Part shown: piece after piece, positions 46,155-57,399 of the stretch
How the letters are laid out: the number at the start of each line of letters is the position of its first letter
Position numbering within the stretch: the stretch's first letter is position 1
NCBI GenBank assembly: GCA_001311805.1
Contig: BBCA01000003.1
Coordinates: forward strand, 50,344 to 114,343
DNA: 64,000 bases
Reading direction: 5' to 3'
DNA from: Lentibacillus juripiscarius JCM 12147
GTDB lineage: Bacteria; Bacillota; Bacilli; Bacillales_D; Amphibacillaceae
Made by a program: the position numbers and the translations under genes
Notes under the pieces: model-generated
Databases searched by the model: none
Told to the model about the DNA's origin: nothing
The model's input: only the letters and a program-made list of their open reading frames with translations

Positions 46155-47446
46155 TTATGCCATATATGGAATTAAATAGCGGATATACAGGTAAATTGTT
46201 GCAATAATAAGGGACAGTAAGACAAATGGCACGCCATACAGCATGAAACGCAGAAATGATAGCTTCTCCCCTTCTCCTTCGGCAAGTCCTGCAACAACCA
46301 CATTAGCAGAAGCACCTATCAGTGTCGCATTCCCACCCATACAAGCTCCAAGGGCCAGTGACCACCAAATGGGATCCAAATATACCATGCCATAGCTTTC
46401 AAATTCTTCAATAACTGGAATCATTGCCGCAACAAATGGAATGTTGTCCACAATTCCGGAAAACAACCCGGAGATCCACAAGATCAGAATCGCTGCAGTG
46501 ACATAATCCCCTTCTGTCCAGAGTACGATTCCCCTAGCCAATTCATCAATGATGCCCACTTCCTGTAGACCGCCAACCAATGCAAATAGACCAATAAAGA
46601 AAAACAATGTCACCCATTCCACTTGTGAAAAAACTTTTTCCGTGGACACCTCCCTTTCCGTCAACAACAGCAGAAGAATGGCACCAGTTAATGCAACCAC
46701 TGTCAGATCGATATGAAGAAAGGCATGAAGAATAAAGCCGGTCAAAGTCATCGCAAGAACAGTGATAGACTTATATAGCATTGGGCTATGGACAAGATAG
46801 GCTGATGCATCCATCTCCATCAGCTTTTCCCTGTTTGAAACACTGGTGAAGAGCCTCTTCCTGAATAGCGGGAGCAATATTGCGAGCATGATGATAAACA
46901 TGATCACGGCAATCGGAGCCAAATGGATGATAAAAGATAAAAACGTTAGATGATCAACGGCCTGTCCAATCATAATATTCGGCGGATCACCAATAAGGGT
47001 TGCGGTACCACCCAGGTTAGAACTGAAAATGACTGCCAGCAAGTACGGAAATGCGGGAAGCTGGAGCTGTTTGGTGATTTTCAGAACAATGGGCACCAAT
47101 ATAAGGACCGTCGTCACATTATCAAGCAATGCTGATCCTAAAGCGGTCAGGACACACACTCCTGCCATCAGCGGAACTGGCGCCCCCCTCACCTGCTGGG
47201 CAAAGCGAATCGCAATAATGAAAATAAACCGGTTCTTTCCGTAATGGATATAAGTACCATCATGGAAAACAATAACGCAATGGTGTTCCAGTCAATGTAG
47301 TGAAGGAACACATCATTCACACGATAAATACCTGTCAATAACAGCAGCATTCCACCGGCGAGTGCGACAATGGCACGGTTCACCTTTTCCGTCATAATAA
47401 ATACATAACTAACGGCGAAGATTACTGCTGCTAAGATAACATCCAT
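46155..47446 (-). CDS. ArsB/NhaD-type ion transporter
   Basis: About 430 residues with 11-12 membrane helices. Signatures of the ArsB/NhaD (ion transporter) superfamily: SALLDNVTTVLILVPIVLKI, SSNLGGTATLIGDPPNIMIG, and in the second half SGIVDNIPFVAAMIPVI with GGNATLIGASANVV, an inverted-topology repeat. Candidates for substrate are arsenite or Na+; no arsenic genes are nearby, so I cannot choose. One frameshift near 47215. It is inserted between yrzE and the spoVB side relative to B. subtilis. Confidence 0.85.
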
Positions 47447-47586
47447 ACGCCATCCTCTTTCTTAGTAAAAGATTGTCCTTCTACAACTGTATGCAGCAAA
47501 ACAAAAAATATTTTCAGTCTTTTTCACTGTTTGTCCGAATAGGATAACAGTACAAGGACTACCTGTGGAAAGGAGGAACGAATAGC

Positions 47587-47966
47587 ATGCATAGGCAACA
47601 ATTTACTGCACTGCTGTATGGATGGATCGCAGTTCTTGGACTGATGTTAGTGACAAGCATCATTCTTGCTTTTCTGCTTCAATTTACAACAATGGATGAA
47701 ACGCTATTATCATGGATTACACTCGCGGCCGGACTGATTATTTTATTTACTGGAGGCTTGATAGCCGGAGTCAAAAGCAAAGAAAAAGGCTGGATTATCG
47801 GTTCCGTCACAGGGATCGGATTCACCCTGTTTACATTTTGGTGCAATATCTCGGCTATCAGCAAGGATTTTCTGCGGAACAATCATTCAATCATATAGGT
47901 TTTATCCTTGCCGCCCTGGCCGGGGGAATTATCGGCGTCAACATGGTCAAAGGAGAAAAAGCATGA
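47587..47966 (+). CDS. yrzE: YrzE, TIGR04086-family (DUF3792) membrane protein
   Basis: About 126 residues, four membrane helices (WIAVLGLMLVTSIILAFLL, LAAGLIILFTGGLIAGVKS, WIIGSVTGIGFTLFTF, FILAALAGGIIGVNMVKG). The ATG follows GAAAGGAGG. One frameshift near 47839. It is convergent with yajC as in B. subtilis. Function unknown. Confidence 0.85.
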
Positions 47967-47969
47967 ACA

Positions 47970-48012
47970 AACAAAAAGAAGCCGGTCCGAGTTGGACTGA
48001 CTTCTTTTTTTA
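47970..48012. terminator. Bidirectional terminator between yrzE and yajC
   Basis: AAGAAGCCGGTCC pairs with GGACTGACTTCTT, with A and T runs on the two sides. Confidence 0.8.
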
Positions 48013-48040
48013 TTCCCTTTATGTACCCATTCATAAAGTG

Positions 48041-48307
48041 TTATTGTGCCTTGTCTTTTACTTCCCGGATCGCTGAGCGGTCAAACGTAAGCTTAGGGCC
48101 GTTTGCTTCCTGAAGAACGACGGTATCTTCATCAATTGCATGAATAGCACCATGCAGACCGCCAATCGTCACGACTTCATCTCCCTTTTGCAAATCCGCC
48201 TGCATTTGTTTCACTTGCTTCTGCCGCTTTTGCTGTGGGCGGATAAGCAGGAAATAAAAAATGACAAACATTAAAATAATTGGCAGTAACGATGCCAGTG
48301 TCCCCAT
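48041..48307 (-). CDS. yajC: YajC, Sec translocon auxiliary subunit
   Basis: 88 residues, intact. One N-terminal membrane helix (LASLLPIILMFVIFYFLLI), the family RPQQKRQKQ turn, and a small soluble domain (LQKGDEVVTIGGLHGAI, DTVVLQE). Associates with SecDF. It follows tgt by 18 bp in the conserved queA-tgt-yajC operon. Confidence 0.95.
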   Translation of the reverse strand: MGTLASLLPIILMFVIFYFLLIRPQQKRQKQVKQMQADLQKGDEVVTIGGLHGAIHAIDEDTVVLQEANGPKLTFDRSAIREVKDKAQ

Positions 48308-48325
48308 AAACTGTTCCCTCCTTTA

Positions 48326-49492
<1,167 letters not shown>

Positions 49493-49592
49493 TTACGCCC
49501 TTGTTATTAGAAAAACTTGGCTTTCACCAAGTCATTATAGTGAAAGTCTTAGTTTTACTTATAAGGTCGTCCATAATTTATACTTCTTGACG

Positions 49593-50621
49593 TTATAAAA
49601 TTAGCATCGCGTCGCCAAAACTGAAAAACCGGTAGCGTTCATGAACAGCTTCTTGATAAGCATTCAAAATCCGCTCTCTGCCAGCGAAAGCACTCACCAT
49701 CATAATCAATGTCGATTTCGGCAAATGAAAATTGGTGATCAGCCCGTCGATGGCCTGGAAGGTGTACGGCGGATAAATGAAAATATCTGTCCATCCGCTT
49801 GATTGGCTGAACTGACCGTTATTGTCCCGGGCGATCGTTTCCAGTGTTCTTGTTGACGTTGTCCCAACCGCAACAATCCGGCCATTATGTGCTTTCACAT
49901 CAGCGAGCGTGTCTGCAGTTTCCTGTGACATGTGGTAAAACTCTGCATGCATCGTATGATCATCGATCGTATCTTCACTTACCGGTCTGAACGTACCAAG
50001 ACCGACATGCAATGTGATAAACGCGATTGTTACACCCATTGCCCTGATTTCGTCCAATAACGTGTTGGTAAAATGCAAGCCTGCCGTCGGAGCTGCAGCT
50101 GAGCCTTCTTCTTTTGCATAGACTGTCTGATAGCGTTCTTTCTCGGGCAATTGCTCTTTTATATAGGGCGGTAGCGGCATTTCTCCAAGCTCATCCAGTA
50201 TTTCATATAATATTCCGTCATAGTCCAACTGCAAAATACGACCGCCATGATCCTTTATTTCCGTACATGTTGCACGTATCTTTCCTTCACCGAACAGCAA
50301 GACAGTTCCGGCTTTAATTTTCTTAGCTGGTTTGGCCAGTACTTCCCACGTGTCGCCTTCCTGCTGATGCAGCAGAAGCACCTCAACTTTAGCTCCTGTA
50401 TCTTCTTTTATCCCATACAGCCTGGCAGGAAGTACACGCGTATCATTCAGGACAAGACAATCGCCTTTCTGCAGATAGTCTTTGATATTTGTAAACTGTT
50501 TATGCTCCACTTCGTCTTTGTCCCTGTCAAGTACGAGCAGACGGGAAGCATCCCGGTTTTTCAGTGGTGTCTGGGCGATAAGTTCTTCTGGTAAATGAAA
50601 ATCAAAATCTTCTGTATTCAT
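49593..50621 (-). CDS. queA: QueA, S-adenosylmethionine:tRNA ribosyltransferase-isomerase
   Basis: Adds the cyclopentenediol-forming ribosyl group to preQ1-tRNA. 342 residues, intact. [21 protein letters not shown] at the N-terminus, then [30 protein letters not shown] [13 protein letters not shown] and [22 protein letters not shown] after AAGGAGAG. Followed by tgt and yajC; separated from the DUF2905 gene and ruvB by a MITE copy. Confidence 0.97.
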   Translation of the reverse strand: MNTEDFDFHLPEELIAQTPLKNRDASRLLVLDRDKDEVEHKQFTNIKDYLQKGDCLVLNDTRVLPARLYGIKEDTGAKVEVLLLHQQEGDTWEVLAKPAKKIKAGTVLLFGEGKIRATCTEIKDHGGRILQLDYDGILYEILDELGEMPLPPYIKEQLPEKERYQTVYAKEEGSAAAPTAGLHFTNTLLDEIRAMGVTIAFITLHVGLGTFRPVSEDTIDDHTMHAEFYHMSQETADTLADVKAHNGRIVAVGTTSTRTLETIARDNNGQFSQSSGWTDIFIYPPYTFQAIDGLITNFHLPKSTLIMMVSAFAGRERILNAYQEAVHERYRFFSFGDAMLIL

Positions 50622-50643
50622 GATGCTCTCCTTACTGATTTAA

Positions 50644-50855
50644 GTGCATGTTCAAAAAGGAGGATAAAAGGACCGGCAGGCTAAGTTCGCGACGTCCTGC
50701 GCGGGCGCCTGCACTAGCACGTCCTGTGCGTCGAAATTTCGAGGCGGCGTAGCTTTGAGCAACGGAGTGTATGCATTTAAATACATGAGTAGCGGAAAAG
50801 CAAGCCAACGAAGAAATTCGATGTGTCATTTTAACCGGACTTTTTGAACAACCTC
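50644..50855. repeat. MITE-like element, copy 5
   Basis: 212 bp. Ends GTGCATGTTCAAAAAGGAGG and, inverted, AGAGGTTGTTCAAAAAGTCC. Flanking direct repeat TTTAA (50639-50643 and 50856-50860); the right-hand repeat contains the stop codon of the DUF2905 gene. A GC-rich stretch of about 60 bp at 50675-50735 (GACGTCCTGCGCGGGCGCC) is unique to this copy. Confidence 0.87.
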
Positions 50856-50856
50856 T

Positions 50857-51047
50857 TTAACGAAATTTCCCCACTATAAACATAATAAAGGACAAAATAA
50901 CACTAACGACAATGGATGTCACAATTGGAAAATGGAAAGTGAAATTATCTTTCTTAATGGTGATGTCTCCCGGCAGTTTACCAAAAGCGACCAGATAAGA
51001 CCAATTGCCACAAAGATGATCCCAATGACGATAAACATTTTTCCCAT
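50857..51047 (-). CDS. DUF2905 small membrane protein
   Basis: About 63 residues with two membrane helices: [20 protein letters not shown], then FGKLPGDITIKKDNFTFHFP and a second helix ending FIMFIVGKFR. FGKLPGD is the family signature. The ATG overlaps the ruvB stop (TAATG). One missing T near 50983. Its TAA lies in the target duplication of MITE copy 5, so the element inserted directly behind the gene. Function unknown. Confidence 0.85.
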
Positions 51048-52051
51048 TAATCGTCTTCCTTCCTGATTCCAAGATGCTGGTATGCTTTCGGGGTTACGAG
51101 CCGTCCCCGCGGTGTGCGCTGGATAAAGCCAGTTTGCAGTAAATACGGTTCATATACATCCTCGATTGTCTGCGGCTCTTCACCTATCGTTGCAGCAATG
51201 GTATCCAGTCCGACCGGTCCACCCTGAAACCCATCAATCATCCCGGTCAGGAGCTTATGGTCGATATGGTCAAGGCCCTGCTCGTCAACCTGAAGCATGT
51301 CCAATGCATGATCGGTCGTTCCAAGACTGATTTGCTGTTCCCCTTTCACCTGGGAAATATCACGGATTCGTTTCAGCAGCCTGTTAGCAATACGCGGTGT
51401 TCCACGTGACCGCCGGGCAATTTCTATAGAAGCTTCGTGCGTAATTGTTGTTTCAAAAATATCAGCTGTCCGCTCCACGATTTCACATAACTCATCAGGT
51501 TCATAGAAATCCAGCCGGCTCAGCACCCCGAACCGATCCCTTAGCGGAGCCGAGAGCAAACCAGCCCTTGTCGTTGCGCCAACCAGCGTAAATGGCGGCA
51601 AATCAATCCGCACTGACCTGGCACTTGGTCCCGTTCCAATAACAATATCAAGAAAGAAATCCTCCATTGCAGGATACAGGATCTCTTCAACTGACCTTGG
51701 TAATCGATGGATTTCATCAATAAACAAGACATCACCCGGCTCCAATGACGACAAAATAGCAGCCAGATCACCCGAGCGCTCGATTGCCGGACCTGAAGTG
51801 GAGCGGAACTGTACGCCCATTTCGTTGGCTATAATGGATGCCAATGTCGTTTTCCCAAGCCCTGGAGGCCCATATAAAAGCACGTGGTCCAGCGCTTCCT
51901 CCCGCATTTTAGCCGCTTGAATAAAGATCCCTAAATTGTCTTTCACCTTTTGCTGTCCAATATACTGTTGTAAATTTGCGGGACGGAGACTGAGTTCAAC
52001 AGAGGCATCCTCGTTTTGCAGTTCACCTGTGACCATCCGTTCTTCCATCAT
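51047..52051 (-). CDS. ruvB: RuvB, Holliday junction branch-migration ATPase
   Basis: AAA+ motor that with RuvA migrates Holliday junctions. 334 residues, intact. Walker [12 protein letters not shown], Walker B FIDEIHRL, the [12 protein letters not shown] and [20 protein letters not shown] segments and the arginine finger region are all present; winged-helix end [23 protein letters not shown] after AAGGTGGG. RuvC is absent next to it, as in other Bacillaceae, which use RecU. Confidence 0.97.
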   Translation of the reverse strand: MMEERMVTGELQNEDASVELSLRPANLQQYIGQQKVKDNLGIFIQAAKMREEALDHVLLYGPPGLGKTTLASIIANEMGVQFRSTSGPAIERSGDLAAILSSLEPGDVLFIDEIHRLPRSVEEILYPAMEDFFLDIVIGTGPSARSVRIDLPPFTLVGATTRAGLLSAPLRDRFGVLSRLDFYEPDELCEIVERTADIFETTITHEASIEIARRSRGTPRIANRLLKRIRDISQVKGEQQISLGTTDHALDMLQVDEQGLDHIDHKLLTGMIDGFQGGPVGLDTIAATIGEEPQTIEDVYEPYLLQTGFIQRTPRGRLVTPKAYQHLGIRKEDD

Positions 52052-52063
52052 TATCCCACCTTA

Positions 52064-52668
52064 TCACTGTTCCACTAATAATGCCAGTGCTTTACGCACC
52101 AGTTCATCCGTGCTGCCGCTCTTTTCTTTCCGAAGATCTGATGCAACCGCCCTGATCTCCTTATCTGTATAACCGAGGGATTTCAACACTTCTTGTGTCT
52201 CTTGGATTGCTTCCGGTGCAGCTTGCTCTGTCTCCATTGTTTCTGCAGTACTGTCTGCAGCGGGGGCCACAGCAGGCAATTTCCCTTTCAAATCAAGAAT
52301 CATTTGTCTGGCTGTTTTTTGCCAATCCCGGGCAGACTGGTCAAAAACGAATCATCCTCCCGTTCAATAGCATTGACGAGCCCGCCTGCATCTGCACCTC
52401 CAAGAATAGCAAGTGCTCCTTTTGGACCAATTCCCGAGACGGTGATCAGCTTGGTAAACAATAATTTCTCATCATCATTCTGGAAACCGTATAGTATTTG
52501 TGTATCTTCACGGACATAATGGTATGTACTAATTGTCACTTGTTGGTTAATGGATGCCTGGAATGCAAATGGATTCGTGCAGACAATCTCATAACCAATC
52601 CCCTGGACGTCCACAATGACTGTTTCTTGCTGAACGCTGGTTAATTTTCCTTTTATATATGCTATCAT
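52064..52668 (-). CDS. ruvA: RuvA, Holliday junction-binding protein
   Basis: About 201 residues. N-terminal OB domain (MIAYIKGKLTSVQQETVIVDV, GIGYEIVCTNPFAF), helix-hairpin-helix domains (LITVSGIGPKGALAILGG, LTSLPGIGKKTARQMI), acidic linker, and the C-terminal RuvB-binding domain (VLKSLGYTDKEIRAV). One missing base near 52315 splits it. 12 bp before ruvB. Confidence 0.95.
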
Positions 52669-52771
52669 GCAACCTTCTCCTTTTAACTCCCTTTCCCTAT
52701 TCTAACATAAGAAAGAAAGAAACTTCCATTCCTTAGCTGACGGGAATAGAAGTTTTTTATGGAATACGACC

Positions 52772-53508
52772 TCATGCTGTTGTCTCCATATTATGGTAAA
52801 TATCTTGTGTGTCCTCGCTATCTTCCAGCATATCAATCAACTGAAGCATCTTTTCCGCATCTTCTTCCTTAGGTTTCGCATATGTCTGCGGAAACATCGT
52901 CACTTCCGCTTCGGCCAGATCATATTGCTGTTCCCTTAAATAATCACGCACATGCTGGAAATGTTCCGGCTCTGTATAAATTTCAAAGGCACCTTCCACG
53001 GTTGCAATATCTTCTGCACCCGCTTCAATAGCTTCTAGCGTGATGTCATCTTCATCAATGGCGCCATCTTCATTTTCGATCACAATATACCCTTTTCGGT
53101 CAAACATGAATGAGACGCTTCCATTTTCCCCCAGGTTGCCACCATTCTTCTTGAACGCATGCCGGACTTCTGCCGCCGTACGATTCTTATTGTCCGTCAG
53201 AACATGAACAATGACAGCAACGCCACCCGGGCCATATCCTTCGTATGCAAACTCCTCGTAGTTGACACCATCCAGGCCGCCTGTTGCCTTCTTGATGGCA
53301 CGGTCTATATTATCATTCGGCATATTGTCTGCCTTTGCTTTATCAACCGCAAGCCTTAGCGAGGGATTCATTTCAGGATCACCACCACCCTCTTTGGCAG
53401 CGGTATAGATATCCTTCGCATGGCGCATGAAAATTTTCCCTTTTTAGCATCCTGTGCATTCTTTCTGCGTTGTATATTATGCCATTTGGAATGACCAGCA
53501 TTGGACAT
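52772..53508 (-). CDS. YebC/PmpR-family protein
   Basis: About 245 residues. Begins [20 protein letters not shown], continues [20 protein letters not shown], and has [35 protein letters not shown] and the acidic C-terminal part. YebC proteins have been described as transcription regulators and, more recently, as factors easing ribosome stalling at polyproline. A missing A near 53434 cuts off the first 25 residues. B. subtilis has this gene (yrbC) at the same place. Confidence 0.92.
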
Positions 53509-53603
53509 TCTCCTCTCTCCTGGAATTTCCCTTTTATACTATACCAAAGATGGTCCGATGCATAAAGAAATTCCTTACAACTGCCTCGATTCAAAAGTGC
53601 CGT

Positions 53604-54169
53604 TCATTCGAAATCTTCCTCTTTCCTGTCTCGGTTGAAAAACTCTCTTAAAAATTCTTCCATATCCCCATTCAGTTGATCTGGTCGTGCATCTTTATTT
53701 CGCATGCGGTCCCAAAAGATATCATCTGTATATACATAAACTTCCTTCACCTGAACCATTTCCTGCACTTCCCGTTCCACACGTTCCCGCATGTCTGGTG
53801 GTGCAGAATCATTAATGATGATGCCGACAACCACTCTGTCATCTGCCATGGCAACTTGTGCCTGTTTAATGTGGCGTTTCTTTTTCAGATGATCGGCGAT
53901 AGACATCGATACCTCATTTGTAAAAGAATCACTTCTTGCATTCTCATCACCGTCGTTCAATTCCTTTTGTTCGCTCTGCGGATAGCCGCCGCGTTCACCA
54001 ATATTTTTATTTTCGACTCCCTGCCGGTCTTTCCGTTCTTTTCTGTTTCATAATTAATTGGTTGTGTATTCCCGTTTTCCTGACTGCTTTCCTGATCATT
54101 ATCATTAGCGGCACAGCCAAACAGGAACAAAGATACGACTGGTATTGCCATCCATCTCATTATACGCAT
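53604..54169 (-). CDS. YhcN/YlaJ-family sporulation lipoprotein (CoxA-like)
   Basis: About 188 residues. Signal peptide with lipobox (IPVVSLFLFGCAAN), a low-complexity linker, then the family domain (DHLKKKRHIKQAQVAMADD, RVVVGIIINDSAPPDMRERV, VYVYTDDIFWDRMR). In B. subtilis coxA (yrbB), a spore cortex protein gene, occupies this position between safA and yebC. One frameshift near 54000. Its binding site GGGAGG lies in the 3' arm of the hairpin at 54.17-54.21 kb. Confidence 0.85.
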
Positions 54170-54214
54170 AAAAAAACCTCCCTTATTCTTATGTTGGGTA
54201 AAAGAGGTTTTTTA
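54170..54214 (-). terminator. Hairpin between nadE and the coxA-like gene
   Basis: Minus strand AAAAAACCTC pairs with GAGGTTTTTT, 19-22-nt loop, followed by Ts. It reads as the nadE terminator and also contains the ribosome binding site of the next gene, so readthrough transcripts would have that site hidden. Confidence 0.65.
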
Positions 54215-54234
54215 CAACAGTAAATTTCAGGAAG

Positions 54235-54987
54235 TCATTGCTGGCGATGGAACTGCTTTGCTGTATTCCGTTTATGTGCTGTCCGGCTGTGCATTTGCTG
54301 AATCAATTCTTTATCTTTTTCGGGAATTTCTACCCCTTTCAGATACGCATCAATTTTAGCATAAGTAGTCCCCATTTCGGCTTCGTCTGTCTGTCCTTCC
54401 CATAAATCGGCACTTGGCTGTTTATCCAGGATTTCTTTCGGCACACCTAAGTACTCGCCCATTTCCTTTACCTCATGCTTCAAAAAGTCAACCAATGGTA
54501 ATATATCAACACCGCCGTCTCCATATTTGGTGAAATAACCCGTATACCACTCAGCGGCATTGTCAGTTCCCGTCACCAAGTAACCATAATGAGAAGCGAT
54601 TGTATATAGTGTACTCATTCTCAGGCGAGCACGGAGATTAGCATCAGCCATCTGATCACGCTTTGACTGGAAAGCATCTTGTTCCTGCAATTTTTCCCTG
54701 ATTTGACCATACATTGTCTGGTGAGTATTGGTAAGATCAATCTTCAGCTGGCTGATACCACTTGTTTCAATCACTTTATCCGCATGTTCCATGTCTTCCA
54801 GGTTACTATTTAGCGGCATGATAACAGCTAAGGAATCATCGGGGAAAGCTCGTTGAATCAGGTGAGCAACAACAGCGGAATCCAATCCGCCGCTGACACC
54901 TGTAACCAGTCCGCTGACACCCGCTTCACGGACGCTCTCCCGCAGCCAATGTACAATTTCATCTGTTACTTTTTCCACAATCATCAC
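54235..54987 (-). CDS. nadE: NadE, ammonia-dependent NAD synthetase
   Basis: Makes NAD from deamido-NAD with ammonia. 250 residues, intact. The pyrophosphatase P-loop TGVSGGLDSAVVAHL is near residue 28; NLRARLRMSTLYTIASHYGYLV and GTDNAAEWYTGYFTKYGDGG are the dimer and substrate regions; SADLWEGQTDEAEMG follows. There is no glutaminase domain. In B. subtilis this locus carries nadABC rather than nadE. Confidence 0.94.
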   Translation of the reverse strand: MMIVEKVTDEIVHWLRESVREAGVSGLVTGVSGGLDSAVVAHLIQRAFPDDSLAVIMPLNSNLEDMEHADKVIETSGISQLKIDLTNTHQTMYGQIREKLQEQDAFQSKRDQMADANLRARLRMSTLYTIASHYGYLVTGTDNAAEWYTGYFTKYGDGGVDILPLVDFLKHEVKEMGEYLGVPKEILDKQPSADLWEGQTDEAEMGTTYAKIDAYLKGVEIPEKDKELIQQMHSRTAHKRNTAKQFHRQQ

Positions 54988-55001
54988 CCTGTCCTGTTTG
55001 G

Positions 55002-55903
55002 TTAATACTGTATTGATCGTATCATTCTTTGTACATTTTTTAAAAAGGTTTGGCGTTTTATCCAGTCCTTTTCCATACTTTCCAAATAATCGGGGATCGG
55101 TCTTGGTTTATGACTGGATAGGTAGTGAAGCCACTCCCTTATCACGTCACTCGGGACAGAAATAGCGCACAGCCATAGCCTAATATGCTCTTCTTTTACC
55201 ATGTCATAGGAAAGCAGCCTGTTGAGGTCCCAGTCCAGATACGGCAGAAATCGCTGCCCCAGCTGTATATAGTCATGTAAATGTGGTGCACATGAAAGCA
55301 AATCAAAGTCAATCATATAAACCTTTTCTGACTGACGGATAAATTATGGGACGCAACATCCCCCGTGAATCCATACACCATTTTGTTTCGCTATCCGCTC
55401 CAGCCTATTCCAAAAAGAGAAAGAAGACAAATAATGCAAATAATTTCTGGCAGTCTTCGTTATAGATTTATACATGGAATGATAACCATGTTTCCAAAAC
55501 AAATGACCTGTTTGCTCAAATAGCTGCAAACGCTTGTGCCACCGAATATAGAACATTGTCGTGTGTACTTCATGCTGAATCTGGACACCTTGCGTATCAC
55601 TATGAAATGATTGGAGCGCATGTAAAGCTGCTTTTCGATCCGCATCCTTCTTATAATGTAACTTTTTCCCGGCGATATACGGTGAGATAGTCCAATAGTA
55701 ACCATCTACATAAAGAAACGGTTTTTGATTAGGAAAACGCTGAAACGGCACAACTACAGGTGATGATTGCCTATCAAAAAATCCCATTGCTGCAGGACCC
55801 GATCCCTGTTTGTGTGCCGCTTCAATATAAAAGTTTCTCCCTCCGCCGTTCTCATATAATGGACATGGTTACGAATCCGTTCCAGGTAAATGGGGTTTCC
55901 CAT
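55002..55903 (-). CDS. CotS/YutH-like spore coat kinase-fold protein
   Basis: About 300 residues with an aminoglycoside-phosphotransferase fold. ERIRNHVHYMRTAEGETFIL and FDRQSSPVVVPFQRF form the N-lobe; Brenner's motif HGDVASHN and the metal-binding VYMIDFDLLSCAPHLHDY are intact in sequence. Relatives are spore coat proteins (CotS, YutH) of unclear substrate. Two frameshifts (near 55795 and 55345). ATG at 55903 after AGGAAAGG. It lies directly downstream of safA, which supports a spore role. Confidence 0.75.
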
Positions 55904-55914
55904 TCCTTTCCTGG

Positions 55915-55952
55915 ACAAAAAGAAGAGAGATGATTCATCATCTCTTCTTCTT
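55915..55952 (-). terminator. Terminator of safA
   Basis: Minus strand AAGAAGAGATGAT pairs with ATCATCTCTCTTCTT, followed by TTTTT. It overlaps the binding-site region of the downstream kinase-like gene. Confidence 0.7.
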
Positions 55953-55960
55953 GATTTCCA

Positions 55961-56917
55961 TTATTCATGCGTGTTTTCATCCTCATCGTCATGGGTATCG
56001 TACTGGTATTCTCTATAGCCTGGTGGCATCGGCTGTGGAAAATGATGATCCTGGATGCATGGATGGCAGAGCTGCGGCTTTGGCTGATGTAAGACATATC
56101 CCAGTCCCGAGTGTGCTGGCGGGCAATCCTGCCCATATGGGTGATAGGCAGCATGGTTATACACTGGTTTTTCCGGCATTTCCGACTCCATCATCGTGTG
56201 ATGCGGTTTGTGCTGATGCATGTGTTGACCATACATTGGGTGATGTGGCATTGGCTGTGGCATTGGTTGTGGCATTGGCTGTGGATGTTGCGGCATTGGC
56301 TGCTGCATCGGTGTGTACATAGGATGGTGGTACATTGGTTTCGTCTCACCGCACCCACAATCCGGTTTACCTCCGCTGTATGGTTCCGGTTTGGCTGCAG
56401 GAGGATAAGGAAATTGCTGATAATGTGTTGGCTGTTGCGGTTGTTGTGGCTGTGGCGGCATTTGTGGCATTGGCTTAGAAGGATAAGGCATGTGTTTTTC
56501 TTTTTCCGGCTCCTTTTCTGGCGCTTGGTAGGTTGGTACTTGTGGAAGATTGATTGTTGTATAGTGATTCATTTCCTGCTCCATTACAGGCATTTGCATT
56601 TGCATATTCGGCTGCATTGGCATTTTTGGCTGAACTGGTTTAGGCTGTTTTACGTCATCTTCCTTCACGACAGGCTTCGGTTTCGGGGATGTATCTTTAT
56701 ATGGTTTCTCTGCGGGCTGTTTCTGTATTTCTTTCTTGGCTGTATCTTGTGTTTTAACTGGCTTCGAGGAACCCGGTATTTTAATCTTCATGCCTGGCAT
56801 AATCATATCTGGAGTTGACAGCTGCGGGTTCATTTCCTTTACCTGTTCAAAATCTGCACCATACTGTTTTGCTATTTCCCATAAGGTGTCCCCTTTTTGG
56901 ACAATGTGAATTTTCAA
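55961..56917 (-). CDS. safA: SafA, spore coat morphogenetic protein with LysM domain
   Basis: Guides inner coat assembly at the cortex surface. An N-terminal LysM domain (LKIHIVQKGDTLWEIAKQYG to MIMPGMKIKIPG) of about 50 residues, then a long region rich in Pro, Met, Gln and His with short repeats (QPMPQPMPQPM, HHPMYGQHMHQHKPHH), ending in an acidic tail. I prefer the TTG start at 56917, which gives LKIHIVQ aligned with the known N-terminus and a good distance from AAAGGAG, over the ATG 9 nt upstream. Frame intact. Confidence 0.88.
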   Translation of the reverse strand: MKIHIVQKGDTLWEIAKQYGADFEQVKEMNPQLSTPDMIMPGMKIKIPGSSKPVKTQDTAKKEIQKQPAEKPYKDTSPKPKPVVKEDDVKQPKPVQPKMPMQPNMQMQMPVMEQEMNHYTTINLPQVPTYQAPEKEPEKEKHMPYPSKPMPQMPPQPQQPQQPTHYQQFPYPPAAKPEPYSGGKPDCGCGETKPMYHHPMYTPMQQPMPQHPQPMPQPMPQPMPHHPMYGQHMHQHKPHHTMMESEMPEKPVYNHAAYHPYGQDCPPAHSGLGYVLHQPKPQLCHPCIQDHHFPQPMPPGYREYQYDTHDDEDENTHE

Positions 56918-57399
56918 TCTGTTCATACTCCTTTCGCTGCAATTTCTAACTAGGCTAATCACACGTTACCAGCATATGCAGCTAAACTGCAAAAGTTGAA
57001 CCAGAAGCTACAAAAAAGAAGGGGCCAAGTCTTAACAACCGCTACAGCAAATGTTCCGCTTTCCGGGGGCGGCTGATGAGCCTCCTCGTGCTGGGTGCTC
57101 GTCGTGTTGCAAAATAAATTCAGTGGTGCAGCACTCCTCGTAACTCGCAGCATATTCGGTGGATGTATCGCTCGTCACTGCGGGGTCTCACCTAAGGCCT
57201 TTGCTCCCCCAGGAGTCTCCATGTTTTTCTTTCGCTTGTTCAGGTGTAAGTCCATTATATTAAAGAAAAAATCCAAACTGATTTGACATTTATTAGGAAA
57301 ATGTTTAATCATTGTTCGGATTTTTTGTTGCTTCTATACTTTTGTCCCAGGCTCTAATTCCCGCATTTTTCCATTGCTACCGGCTATACTTTTTAGGTG
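56918..57399. repeat. Gap with a family A dispersed repeat between safA and pheA
   Basis: Bases about 57040-57235 are a family A element: GCTTTCCGGGGGCGGCTGATG, GAGCCTCCTCGTGCTGGG, CACTGCGGGGTCTCACCTA and CAGGAGTCTCCATGTTTTTC match the copy at 63.5 kb almost base for base. An open frame of 64 codons on it is not a gene. The remaining sequence shows nothing I can name. Confidence 0.75.

Noticed and set aside
45074..47446. A defence island
   Set aside because: A single acetyltransferase, a toxin peptide and an ion transporter do not form a recognised defence system; no nuclease, helicase or sensor gene is present in the block.
56111..56818. A 235-codon plus-strand frame rich in Trp, His and Arg opposite safA
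   Set aside because: It is the shadow of the Pro/Met/His-rich repeats of safA and has no credible protein composition.
56959..57153. A 64-codon frame between safA and pheA
   Set aside because: It covers part of a family A repeat and matches the repeat copy at 63.5 kb at DNA level, so it is not a gene.
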